17,593 bases of DNA, taken from NCBI GenBank assembly GCA_927798505.1, contig CAKMNE010000011.1, forward strand, positions 1 to 17,593, given 5' to 3'. Position numbers and translations under genes: made by a program. Under the pieces are notes generated by a model, which saw only the letters and a list, made by a program, of their open reading frames with translations, was not told where the DNA came from and did no database searches. Position 1 is the first letter of the stretch; each line of letters opens with the position of its first letter. Of this stretch, positions 7,410 to 14,663 are shown in pieces. This DNA comes from an uncultured Bacteroidales bacterium (GTDB taxonomy: Bacteria > Bacteroidota > Bacteroidia > Bacteroidales > UBA932).

Positions 7410-8570
7410 TCAGCGTATGTCATCGCTATAGACAGCGCCCGGAAGGTCGTGCAGATTGTATCTGGATGCCATCGACATACCGTAGGCACCCGCCGACTTG
7501 ATGGTCAGCAGGTCTCCACGCACTGTCTTCGGGAGAGTAAGACTTTCATTGAATATGTCGGTTGATTCGCAGGCCGTGCCCACGACTGCGTATTTTTCGT
7601 GTTTCTCCTCCTTGCTCGTGAGGTTCTCGATGTCGTGATATGAACCGTAGAGCATAGGCCGGATGAGTTCCGTCATGCTTGCGTCAACAATCACAAGCCT
7701 TCTTCCGGTAGCGGTGTCCTTGCGGTAAAGCACCTTGGTGATCAGCTCGCCGCATTCGCCCACAATGGAGCGCCCGAACTCGAAATGAATCTCCCTTCCG
7801 CCTACGTGCAGATTGCCGTTTATGATTGCGAATACGGACGCGAAATTCGGAACCGGCTCATTTTCAGGCATATCGTAATTGATGCCAAGTCCGCCTCCCA
7901 CATCCACGAAATCAAGTTTGAATCCCTTTTTGACAAGATTCTCCGTAATTACGTTCACCTTGTCGCAGAGGTACTGGAAGACGTGAAGCTCGCGTATCTG
8001 CGAACCTATGTGCAGGTGCATTCCTTTTATATTGATATTTTTGAGGGACTGTATCCACTCCGCCTGTTCCAGCACTTTTTCGTAGGATATGCCGAACTTG
8101 GAGTCTGCCTGGCCGGTGTCGATGCAATGGTTGGTTTTCGGGTCTATGTCAGGGTTCACCCTGAGCCCGCAGTCCACCACCTTGCCCATTGTTGCCGCAA
8201 TCCCGTCTATGACCTCCAGTTCCTGGAGCGATTCGCAGTTTATGGCAAATATGCCCTGCTCGATTGCATAACGTATCTCCTTGTCTTTCTTGCCTACTCC
8301 CGCATACACTATGGTCTTCGGATCGAAGCCTGCCTCTATTGCGCACCTGACTTCGTTTCCGCTCGCGCAGTCTATGCCCAGCCCGTACTCGCGTATGACT
8401 TCGAGTATGCGGGGGTCATAGTTTGCCTTGATGGCGTAGTGTATCTTGAAGTTATATTTTGACGCCGCCCATACGACACTGTCGAGGGTCTGGCGCAGGA
8501 GGTCCATATCGTAGAAATAGAAGGGTGTTTCGTGCCCGGCGAGTTTTTCGCTTACCTGTCTGCTCAGCAT
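7410..8570 (-). CDS. lysA: Diaminopimelate decarboxylase
   Basis: A 386-residue fold-III PLP decarboxylase that converts meso-diaminopimelate to L-lysine, the last step of lysine synthesis, in the cytoplasm. Visible motifs: the PLP lysine in HYAIKAN (Lys48), HLHIGSQ (185-191), the phosphate-binding glycine run VGGGLGI (224-230), EFGRSIVG (264-271; many homologues have EPGR), and the active-site cysteine in GTACESTDIF (Cys334). The ring-contact tyrosine of the C-terminal domain is in AGAYGMSM (about 363). Length is near the lower end of the usual range. Related ornithine/carboxynorspermidine decarboxylases share the fold, but the CESTD and GAYG motifs favour lysA. The ATG at 8568-8570 has a good -7 box about 65 bases upstream. 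No other lysine genes are adjacent. Confidence 0.92.
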   Translation of the reverse strand: MLSRQVSEKLAGHETPFYFYDMDLLRQTLDSVVWAASKYNFKIHYAIKANYDPRILEVIREYGLGIDCASGNEVRCAIEAGFDPKTIVYAGVGKKDKEIRYAIEQGIFAINCESLQELEVIDGIAATMGKVVDCGLRVNPDIDPKTNHCIDTGQADSKFGISYEKVLEQAEWIQSLKNINIKGMHLHIGSQIRELHVFQYLCDKVNVITENLVKKGFKLDFVDVGGGLGINYDMPENEPVPNFASVFAIINGNLHVGGREIHFEFGRSIVGECGELITKVLYRKDTATGRRLVIVDASMTELIRPMLYGSYHDIENLTSKEEKHEKYAVVGTACESTDIFNESLTLPKTVRGDLLTIKSAGAYGMSMASRYNLHDLPGAVYSDDIR

Positions 8571-8635
8571 ATTTCAGTATTCTGTATTTGATATTTCATT
8601 CAGTAATTTGAAGATTACTTCAGGTTAGTATCATA

Positions 8636-8643
8636 CAAAGTTA
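8636..8643 (-). promoter_or_regulatory. Bacteroidota -7 box for lysA
   Basis: Reads TAACTTTG on the minus strand, an exact TAnnTTTG match. It predicts a start site near 8629 and a leader of about 60 bases before the lysA ATG. The region 8571-8735 is the longest gene-free stretch in the window and otherwise holds only the exuT terminator. Confidence 0.6.
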
Positions 8644-8676
8644 ATAGATTTTAAATTACTTGTACAGGGTACTTTC

Positions 8677-8711
8677 AAAAAATGCGGCAGAGACAAAAGA
8701 GCCTCCGCCGC
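8677..8711 (-). terminator. Intrinsic terminator of the kdgK-eda-exuT operon
   Basis: On the minus strand, GCGGCGGAG (8703-8711) pairs with CTCTGCCGC (8684-8692) as a 9-bp stem with one G-U pair and a 10-base loop, followed by ATTTTTT. It starts 24 bases after the exuT stop codon and separates the uronate operon from the lysA promoter. Confidence 0.85.
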
Positions 8712-8735
8712 AACTTAATGTCGGAAATTATCTGA

Positions 8736-10211
8736 CTAGGCCTCGACAGGCCTGTACTTCGGGACGAGTGCCTTCATTATCACCCAGGCCGTGAGATATG
8801 CGACGGCACAGATGCAGAAGACTATCATATATCCTCCCTCCTTGCCTTCGAAGCCGATGAAGGAGAAACTTTCCCCGGCTTTCTCGGACCAGGTGAAGAG
8901 CGCGCCCGCACCTTTATTTATAAGGAAGGAACCGACACCGCCGGCCATACCGCCTATACCGGTGATAGTGGCGACTGCGGATTTAGGGAACATATCGCCG
9001 ATGGTGGAGAAGAGATTCGCCGACCAGGCCTGATGCCCGGCGCCTGCAAGGCCTATGATGATGGCAGGCCACCACGCGGAATGGGCTCCGAGAGGCTGGG
9101 CGAAAAGGGCCAGCAGCGGGAAGAACGCGAATATGAGCATTGCAAGCATACGGCCGTTGTACGGATTCATGCCCTTCTTCTCTACGAAGAGTTTCGGGAG
9201 GTATCCGCCGAAGATCGAAAGCACGGTCACGATGGCGTAGAGCGTGATTATCAAGGCCATGCCCATTCCTGAGGAAGACTTGTAACCGAACTGGTCGGAG
9301 AAGTAGGCCGGAGCCCAGAAGAGGTAGAACCACCATACTCCGTCAGTGAAGAACTTGCCTACTATGAAAGACCAGGTCTGGCGGAAAGTGAAGCACTTGA
9401 GGAAGGAAATCTGTTTAGAGGCCTTTGGTGCATCAGCGGCGGCGCTGTCCTCGGCAGCTGTGGCGTCATCCTGCTGTATGTACTCCAGCTCGGCGGCGTT
9501 CACGTGCCTGGACTTGTCCGGCTTGTCATACATGAAAACCCAGAGTCCCATCCAGATGAAGCCGAGGGCGCCTATGATGATGAAGGCCATCTCCCAGCCT
9601 CCGCCTATGCCCTTGTCCTTGAAGAACTGGGCGAGGAGAGGAATGGTGGCCGGAGCCACGAGGGCGCCGACGGATGCGCCTGCGTTGAAGATCGAAGTCG
9701 CGAAGGCACGGTCTTTCTTAGGGAAGTATTCGGCTGTGGTCTTGATGGCGGCAGGGAAGTTGCCGGCCTCGCCGAGGGCCAGTATGCAGCGGGCTGCGAT
9801 GAAAAGCCATACGCTGATGCTGGCAATCGCCAGGGCAGCGGCGGAACCGGCCTCGACGGCTGCCATTTCCTTAACGGACGCATATCCTTCGATGTGCATT
9901 GTGGCCCAGCCGCAGGCGGCGTGGAGGCAGGCGCCTGCAGACCATACGCCTATAGCCCAGAGATAGCCCTTCTTGGTGCCCATCCAGTCCACGAATTTGC
10001 CTGCGAAGAGCATGCATATCGCATAGACGATGGAGAAGATAGCCGTGATGGTACCGTAGTCGTTGTCGTTCCAGTGGAATTCAGGCGCTATGAAATCCTT
10101 CCAGGTGAGTGAGAGTACCTGCCTGTCCATATAGTTCACCGTTGTGGCGATGAAAAGCAGCACTACCATCCACCAGCGCCAATTGGTCATCAGTTTCTTT
10201 TGTGTGGTCAT
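8736..10211 (-). CDS. exuT: Hexuronate permease, MFS anion:cation symporter family
   Basis: A 491-residue major facilitator protein with about 12 membrane segments. It belongs to the ACS group of organic-anion symporters that includes ExuT: NYMDRQVLS at 26-34, RCILALGEAGNFPAA at 141-155, and AEYFPKKDR at 160-168. The central cytoplasmic loop (about 230-270) is long, polar and Ala/Asp-rich. An insertion of about 25 residues after the third hydrophobic segment (about 104-128) seems usual in Bacteroidota homologues. I chose the ATG at 10209-10211; a TTG 33 bases upstream would leave only 4 bases after the eda stop codon. As third gene of kdgK-eda-exuT it most likely imports galacturonate and/or glucuronate across the inner membrane. 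Exact substrate is inferred from context. Confidence 0.88.
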   Translation of the reverse strand: MTTQKKLMTNWRWWMVVLLFIATTVNYMDRQVLSLTWKDFIAPEFHWNDNDYGTITAIFSIVYAICMLFAGKFVDWMGTKKGYLWAIGVWSAGACLHAACGWATMHIEGYASVKEMAAVEAGSAAALAIASISVWLFIAARCILALGEAGNFPAAIKTTAEYFPKKDRAFATSIFNAGASVGALVAPATIPLLAQFFKDKGIGGGWEMAFIIIGALGFIWMGLWVFMYDKPDKSRHVNAAELEYIQQDDATAAEDSAAADAPKASKQISFLKCFTFRQTWSFIVGKFFTDGVWWFYLFWAPAYFSDQFGYKSSSGMGMALIITLYAIVTVLSIFGGYLPKLFVEKKGMNPYNGRMLAMLIFAFFPLLALFAQPLGAHSAWWPAIIIGLAGAGHQAWSANLFSTIGDMFPKSAVATITGIGGMAGGVGSFLINKGAGALFTWSEKAGESFSFIGFEGKEGGYMIVFCICAVAYLTAWVIMKALVPKYRPVEA

Positions 10212-10248
10212 ATTGCTTGTTTTTGTTTCAATGTATATCTGCAACTTT

Positions 10249-10920
10249 CTATGCTTTCCGTATGTCGCGTATCAGTTCCAGCGCTTCGCGGCAGAGAGCG
10301 CTGATCCCGGCCCAGTCGGCTGCTGCGATCTTGTCCTTAGGGAAGAGGTTGCTGCCCATTCCCACGCAGGTGGCGCCGGCCTTGAACCAGCCCTCGAGGT
10401 TCTCTTTCACGGGTTTGACTCCTCCCGTCACCATAATGCGGCTCCAAGGCATTGGGGCGAGCAGGCCTTTGACGAAGGCGGGACCGAGCACATCCCCCGG
10501 GAAGACCTTGCACAGGTCGCAGCCCGCCTCCTGCGCGGCGCCTACCTCGGACACCGAACCGCAGCCCGGACAATAAGGGATGCGGCGGCGGTTGCAGACC
10601 GGAGCGATCTGTGGGTTGAAAAGGGGACCCACCACGAAATTGGCGCCCAGCTGGATATAGAGGGCTGCGGTAGCGGGATCGACCACGGAGCCGACGCCCA
10701 CAATCATTCCCGGGAGTTCGCGGGTGGCATACTTGACCAGTTCCCCGAACACCTCGTGGGCGAAATCGCCTCTGTTGGTGAACTCGAAAGCCCTCACGCC
10801 GCCGTCATAGCAGGCCTTGAGCACCTTCTTGGATATTTCTATGTCGCTGTTGTAGAAAACAGGAACCATCGCTGTGTCCGCAATAGTCGCGAGCACTTCT
10901 TCCTTGCTGTACTTTGCCAT
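10249..10920 (-). CDS. eda: 2-dehydro-3-deoxyphosphogluconate (KDPG) aldolase
   Basis: A 223-residue class I aldolase of the KDPG/KHG family that splits KDPG into pyruvate and glyceraldehyde 3-phosphate. The Schiff-base lysine is Lys138 in CKVFPGD, and the general acid/base glutamate is Glu46 in [16 protein letters not shown] (74-82), GPLFNP (98-103) and the phosphate-binding MVTGGV segment (about 163-168) are in place. Start chosen at the ATG 10918-10920, which leaves 21 bases after the kdgK stop; the longer TTG-started form would nearly abut that stop. It is middle gene of the kdgK-eda-exuT operon, directly after the kinase that makes its substrate. The sequence type is the Bacteroidota one (FTNRG rather than LRTxxA). 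Confidence 0.93.
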   Translation of the reverse strand: MAKYSKEEVLATIADTAMVPVFYNSDIEISKKVLKACYDGGVRAFEFTNRGDFAHEVFGELVKYATRELPGMIVGVGSVVDPATAALYIQLGANFVVGPLFNPQIAPVCNRRRIPYCPGCGSVSEVGAAQEAGCDLCKVFPGDVLGPAFVKGLLAPMPWSRIMVTGGVKPVKENLEGWFKAGATCVGMGSNLFPKDKIAAADWAGISALCREALELIRDIRKA

Positions 10921-10941
10921 TTCTATATTTCTGTAAGTCAA

Positions 10942-11967
10942 TTATCTCTGTACCCTTCCGTTGGCGTTGCCTCCGGCCAGGCTGAGCACTTCGGCCTCGC
11001 TGACAAGGTTGAAATCGCCGTTTACGGTGTGCTTCAGGGCGGATGCGGCCACTGCGAACTCAAGTGCCGCAGCCTGGTCTCCCTCGTATTTGAGCATTCC
11101 GTGGATGAGACCTCCGGAGAAGGAGTCTCCTCCTCCCACGCGGTCGATGATAGGGTCTATCTCGTACCTCTTGGACTGGTAGAATTCTTTGCCGTCGTAG
11201 ATGAGCGCCTTCCAGCCGTTGCGGGTTGCGGAATAGGACTCGCGCAGGGTGGATACGACATATTTGAAGCCGAATTCTTCTTTCATCTGACGGAATATGC
11301 CTTCGTAGCCGGCTGCGTCGGTGTTGCCGCCCTCCACGTCTGCGTCAGGCTTGAAGCCCAGGCAGAGTTCGGCGTCCTCTTCGTTGCCTATGCATACGTC
11401 CACATATTTCATAAGAGGACGCATAACCGAAATGGCCTTCTCCGAGGTCCAGAGCTTCTTGCGGAAGTTCAGGTCCACGGACACGGTCACGCCGTGGCGC
11501 TTTGCGGCTTCGCAGGCAAGGCGGGTGAGTTCGGCTGCTTTGTCGGATATGGCCGGACTGATGCCGGACCAGTGGAACCATGCGGCGCCTTCCATTATTG
11601 CGTCGAAATCGAAGTCGGCGGGATCGGCTTCCGCGATGGCGGAGTTGGCACGGTCATATATCACTTTCGACGGACGCATCGACGCGCCTGTCTCGGCATA
11701 GTACAGACCTATGCGGGAACCTCCGCGGGCTATGAAGTCGGTTTTCACACCGTAGCGGCGCAGTGCGTTCACGGCAATCTGGCCTATCTCGTGAGAGGGG
11801 AGTTTGGTCACATAGAATGAATCGTGGCCGTAGTTGGCGAGGCTGACTGCGACATTGGCTTCGCCGCCGCCCGGGATAATCCTGAATGAATCGGACTGGA
11901 TGAATCTGTCGTTGCCCTCAGGGCTGAGCCGGAGCATTATTTCTCCGAAAGTGATGACTTTAGCCAT
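10942..11967 (-). CDS. kdgK: 2-dehydro-3-deoxygluconate (KDG) kinase
   Basis: A 341-residue PfkB/ribokinase-family sugar kinase that phosphorylates KDG to KDPG with ATP. Visible features: the opening VITFGEIMLRLSP, the substrate-site glycine run PGGGEANVA (32-40), SVDLNFRKKLW (163-173), IGNEEDAEL (193-201), and the anion-hole/catalytic segment DRVGGGDSFSGG (275-286) with Asp281 as catalytic base. The ATG at 11965-11967 is preceded by an exact -7 box. The position next to eda, exuT and uronate genes fits KDG kinase better than fructokinase. It is first gene of the operon and divergent from the LacI-family gene, with a shared operator candidate between them. Confidence 0.93.
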   Translation of the reverse strand: MAKVITFGEIMLRLSPEGNDRFIQSDSFRIIPGGGEANVAVSLANYGHDSFYVTKLPSHEIGQIAVNALRRYGVKTDFIARGGSRIGLYYAETGASMRPSKVIYDRANSAIAEADPADFDFDAIMEGAAWFHWSGISPAISDKAAELTRLACEAAKRHGVTVSVDLNFRKKLWTSEKAISVMRPLMKYVDVCIGNEEDAELCLGFKPDADVEGGNTDAAGYEGIFRQMKEEFGFKYVVSTLRESYSATRNGWKALIYDGKEFYQSKRYEIDPIIDRVGGGDSFSGGLIHGMLKYEGDQAAALEFAVAASALKHTVNGDFNLVSEAEVLSLAGGNANGRVQR

Positions 11968-11989
11968 AGTATGATGAAATTTTCTGCTG

Positions 11990-11997
11990 CAAAATTA
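11990..11997 (-). promoter_or_regulatory. Bacteroidota -7 box for kdgK-eda-exuT
   Basis: Reads TAATTTTG on the minus strand (exact TAnnTTTG). It lies 22 bases upstream of the kdgK ATG, and the operator candidate at 12012-12034 covers the region where its -33 element would be. Confidence 0.6.
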
Positions 11998-12011
11998 ACA
12001 CTTTTTCCGAA

Positions 12012-12034
12012 AAATCGTGCCCGTTCACGGAAAT
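12012..12034. promoter_or_regulatory. Candidate LacI-type operator in the kdgK/lacI-family gap
   Basis: The plus strand from 12016 reads CGTGCCCGTTCACGGAAAT, matching 18 of 19 bases on the minus strand of 16114-16132 between uxaC and uxaB. One half-site (CACGGAAA) is perfect; the other keeps only CGTG, so the palindrome is imperfect here. A separate 9-bp inverted repeat, CTTTTTCCG (12001-12009) and CGGAAAAAG (12038-12046), encloses it almost concentrically. It begins 15 bases upstream of the kdgK -7 box, so binding should block kdgK; its effect on the regulator's own promoter is less clear. Confidence 0.7.
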
Positions 12035-12071
12035 TCCCGGAAAAAGACACGAAAGGCATTGAATTCTTTAT

Positions 12072-12079
12072 TAACTTTG
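12072..12079 (+). promoter_or_regulatory. Bacteroidota -7 box for the LacI-family regulator
   Basis: TAACTTTG on the plus strand (exact TAnnTTTG), 35 bases upstream of the ATG at 12115, predicting a leader of about 28 bases. No clear -33 TTTG is found at the usual spacing. Confidence 0.5.
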
Positions 12080-12114
12080 CGTTGTCAACTTTGCACCCGA
12101 CGAGTCTCAAGTTT

Positions 12115-13164
12115 ATGGAAGAGAAGAAAATAACGATATTTGACGTTGCGGCACGGGCCGGCGTGTCGAAAGGCACGGTGGACAGGGTCCTGCACAACAG
12201 GGGAGAGGTGTCCCGCAAGAGCGCAGAGAAGGTGCGCAAGGCCATAGAGGAACTCAACTATGAACCGAATCTGTATGCGTCCCTGCTGGCTACCAAGAAA
12301 AGCCGTATGATTGCCTGTCTGCTGCCGGAACCCGAGGCGGGAGAGTATTGGGAGAAGGTCCGCAACGGTTTTCTCGCCGGTGGCGCAGAGGTGGCCGGCC
12401 TGAACATAGTCACCAGACTGTTCAGCTACGACCAGTACGACCCTTCTTCCTTCGACCGCGCCTGTGAGAACCTGCTGGCCGCAGCTCCTGCCGGAGTAGT
12501 GCTTCCGCCGCTGTTCAAGAACGGCACTATGTCCCTGGCTTCCAAACTGAAAGCCATGGACATACCTTATGTCTATGTGGACACCAAACTCGAGGACGGC
12601 GACTATTTCGCATATTTCGGAATGCCTATGTACCAGAGCGGCTACCTTTGCGCCGCGCTGCTGACCGAAAGGCTTGAGCCGGAAGAGGTCAAGGACGTGG
12701 TCGTCGTGCGTATCATACGTGACAAGTCGCGTCAGAGCGACCCTACCGTGAGCCGCCGCGAGGGCTTTACCGACTACATACTGGACCATTTTCCGGATTG
12801 TTCCATCAGCAATATCTTCATCGACCCGTCCCGTCCGGAAAGCATCAGCAAGGCGCTCAAGGAACTCACCCCGGAACGCAAACTCGTCGTGATGTTCAAT
12901 TCCAGGATACATCTCATTGCCGATTTCCTCCGTCGCAACCCGTCGCCCGGCCGCCGCGTCATAGGCTTCGACAATCTGGACAGGAATATGGACGCGCTGC
13001 GTGACGGCCTCGTTACCCTGCTGATCGCCCAGCACACCGAGCGTCAGTCCCACAATGCGGTGCTGACCCTTTCGGACTATATACTTGTCGGCAAAAAACC
13101 GCTCAACCGCGACAATTACGTCCACATGGACATACTGTCGCGGCTGAACATTGACAATTATTGA
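12115..13164 (+). CDS. LacI-family transcriptional regulator, probable uronate-pathway repressor
   Basis: A 349-residue LacI/GalR-type protein. The helix-turn-helix and hinge occupy about residues 6-60 (ITIFDVAARAGVSKGTVDRV at 6-25, then NRGEVS and ELNYEPN), the form common in Bacteroidota. A periplasmic-binding-protein-like sugar domain follows from about 62 (SRMIACLLPEP) to the end. I chose the ATG at 12115. An in-frame ATG at 11971 would place the start in the kdgK promoter and before this gene's own -7 box, and adds no recognisable domain. It lies between the two uronate operons, divergent from kdgK and convergent with uxaA (13-base gap). With the repeated operator candidates beside kdgK and uxaC/uxaB, this suggests a local regulator sensing galacturonate or an intermediate such as KDG. 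The effector is inferred only. Confidence 0.9.
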   Translation: MEEKKITIFDVAARAGVSKGTVDRVLHNRGEVSRKSAEKVRKAIEELNYEPNLYASLLATKKSRMIACLLPEPEAGEYWEKVRNGFLAGGAEVAGLNIVTRLFSYDQYDPSSFDRACENLLAAAPAGVVLPPLFKNGTMSLASKLKAMDIPYVYVDTKLEDGDYFAYFGMPMYQSGYLCAALLTERLEPEEVKDVVVVRIIRDKSRQSDPTVSRREGFTDYILDHFPDCSISNIFIDPSRPESISKALKELTPERKLVVMFNSRIHLIADFLRRNPSPGRRVIGFDNLDRNMDALRDGLVTLLIAQHTERQSHNAVLTLSDYILVGKKPLNRDNYVHMDILSRLNIDNY

Positions 13165-13177
13165 TTCTCTTTACGGG

Positions 13178-14662
13178 CTAAAGCGTCACTCCCGTCTTGA
13201 ATATGGCTATTTCGCGTATGCCGCTTTCTTCGCTGCGTACGGCTTTTCCGTCTGCCACTTCCAGCACGGCGTCTATGAAACGCTCAGCCACGCTGTCCAT
13301 CGCCTCGTCCTCGGCTATGACTCCGGCGTTGAAGTCGATCCAGAGCGGCTTGCGACGGGCCAGACTGCTGTTGGTGGATATCTTCATCGTAGGCACGAAG
13401 CTGCCGAACGGGGTGCCGCGGCCGGTGGTGAAGAGCACGAGCTGACAGCCCGATGCGGCCAGTGCGGTCGAGGCGACGAGGTCGTTGCCCGGGCTGCTGA
13501 GGAGGTTCAATCCCTTGGTACTCAGACGCTGACCGTAGCGCAACACATCCCTTACAGTGCTGGCGCCGCATTTCTGGGTGCAGCCGAGGGACTTCTCTTC
13601 GAGAGTCGAGATGCCGCCCGCCTTGTTGCCCGGCGACGGATTCTCATAGACGGGCTGACCGCTGCGTATGAAATATTCCTTGAAATCATTGATCAGACTG
13701 ACAGTCTTTTCGAAGGTCTCGCGGTCCTGGCAGCGGTTCATCAGTATGGTCTCCGCCCCGAACATCTCCGGAACCTCGGTCAGCACGGTCGTACCGCCCT
13801 TGGAAACGAGCCAGTCGGAGAAGCGGCCCAGCAGAGGATTGGCCGTGATGCCCGAGAGACCGTCTGAGCCTCCGCATTTCAGACCTATCTTCAATTCGCT
13901 TACGCTGGCCTCGCTGCGTTCGTCGAGGGAACAGATATCGAAGATTTCCCTGGCCTGGCGCAGTCCTTCCTCCACTTCGTCGCCTTCGATTTTCTGACAT
14001 TCTATAGCCCTGACTCTCAGCGGGTCACAGTCCGCGATAAGCGAGCGGAAAGAAGACAGCTGATTGTTCTCGCAGCCCAGTGAAACGAAGAGCACTCCTC
14101 CTGCATTCGGGTGATGGGCCATATCCGCGAGCACAGTGCGGGTGTTCTCGTGGTCGTCTCCGAGCTGGGAGCAGCCGTAATTGTGAGGGAAGGCGACTAT
14201 GGCGTCCACGCTGCCCATATTTCCGGCCTTCTCTTCCCTGAGGCGGCGGGCTATCTCCTCAGCCGCACCGTTCACGCAGCCTACGGTCGGAATCACCCAG
14301 ATCTGGTTGCGTATGCCTATGTTTCCGTCCGCGCGCCTGAAACCCTTGAAACTGCGCGCCTTGCCGTCCGACGGAATGTCCTTCAGCTGAGGATTGTAGC
14401 TGTATTCCAGCACGCCCGAAAGCGCGGTCTTTATGCAGCTGTGGTCTATGAGACTGCCCTTTGGGGCGTCTTTGGTCACGCGCCCTATAGGGAAGCCGTA
14501 CTTGATCACTTCGTCTCCTTCATGCAGATCTGCGAGGGTGAACTTGTGCCCGGCAGGAATGTCCTGGAGCAGTGTCGTTCCTTCAGCGATCCTGCCTGCG
14601 GCAAGGTCTGTGAGGGCCACAGCCACATTGTCCGCGGGGTTTATGTGTATCCAGTCTGCCAT
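13178..14662 (-). CDS. uxaA: Altronate dehydratase
   Basis: A 494-residue UxaA-family enzyme (E. coli UxaA has nearly the same length) that dehydrates D-altronate to 2-dehydro-3-deoxygluconate. The N-terminal SAF domain spans about 1-77 (GHKFTLADLHEGDEVIKYGF). The large C-terminal domain carries conserved Cys/His segments: PHNYGCSQLGDDHENT (159-174), LKCGGSDGLSG (261-271) and GCTQKCG (360-366), probable metal-site or catalytic regions. The ATG at 14660-14662 follows the uxaC TGA by a single base, so the two genes are likely translationally coupled; a longer upstream start would overlap uxaC by about 100 bases and match no family sequence. Galactarate dehydratase is a relative, but the uxaC/uxaB context supports altronate. 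Confidence 0.94.
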   Translation of the reverse strand: MADWIHINPADNVAVALTDLAAGRIAEGTTLLQDIPAGHKFTLADLHEGDEVIKYGFPIGRVTKDAPKGSLIDHSCIKTALSGVLEYSYNPQLKDIPSDGKARSFKGFRRADGNIGIRNQIWVIPTVGCVNGAAEEIARRLREEKAGNMGSVDAIVAFPHNYGCSQLGDDHENTRTVLADMAHHPNAGGVLFVSLGCENNQLSSFRSLIADCDPLRVRAIECQKIEGDEVEEGLRQAREIFDICSLDERSEASVSELKIGLKCGGSDGLSGITANPLLGRFSDWLVSKGGTTVLTEVPEMFGAETILMNRCQDRETFEKTVSLINDFKEYFIRSGQPVYENPSPGNKAGGISTLEEKSLGCTQKCGASTVRDVLRYGQRLSTKGLNLLSSPGNDLVASTALAASGCQLVLFTTGRGTPFGSFVPTMKISTNSSLARRKPLWIDFNAGVIAEDEAMDSVAERFIDAVLEVADGKAVRSEESGIREIAIFKTGVTL

Positions 14663-14663
14663 A

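Noticed and set aside
11469..11492. CACGG-rich stretch inside kdgK resembling the operator half-site
   Set aside because: It lacks the spaced palindrome and flanking AAA/TTT bases, and lies within coding sequence whose codons explain it.
10144..11820. A 558-codon plus-strand open frame opposite exuT, eda and kdgK
   Set aside because: It lies antisense to three clearly recognised genes, crosses their boundaries and resembles no family; it is a by-product of GC-rich codon use.
11971..12114. N-terminal extension of the LacI-family protein from an ATG at 11971
   Set aside because: It would begin within the kdgK promoter region and upstream of the gene's own -7 box, and the extra 48 residues precede a normal LacI N-terminus.
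12085..13125. A 346-codon minus-strand open frame opposite the LacI-family gene
   Set aside because: The plus strand encodes an unmistakable regulator; the antisense translation is low in recognisable structure.
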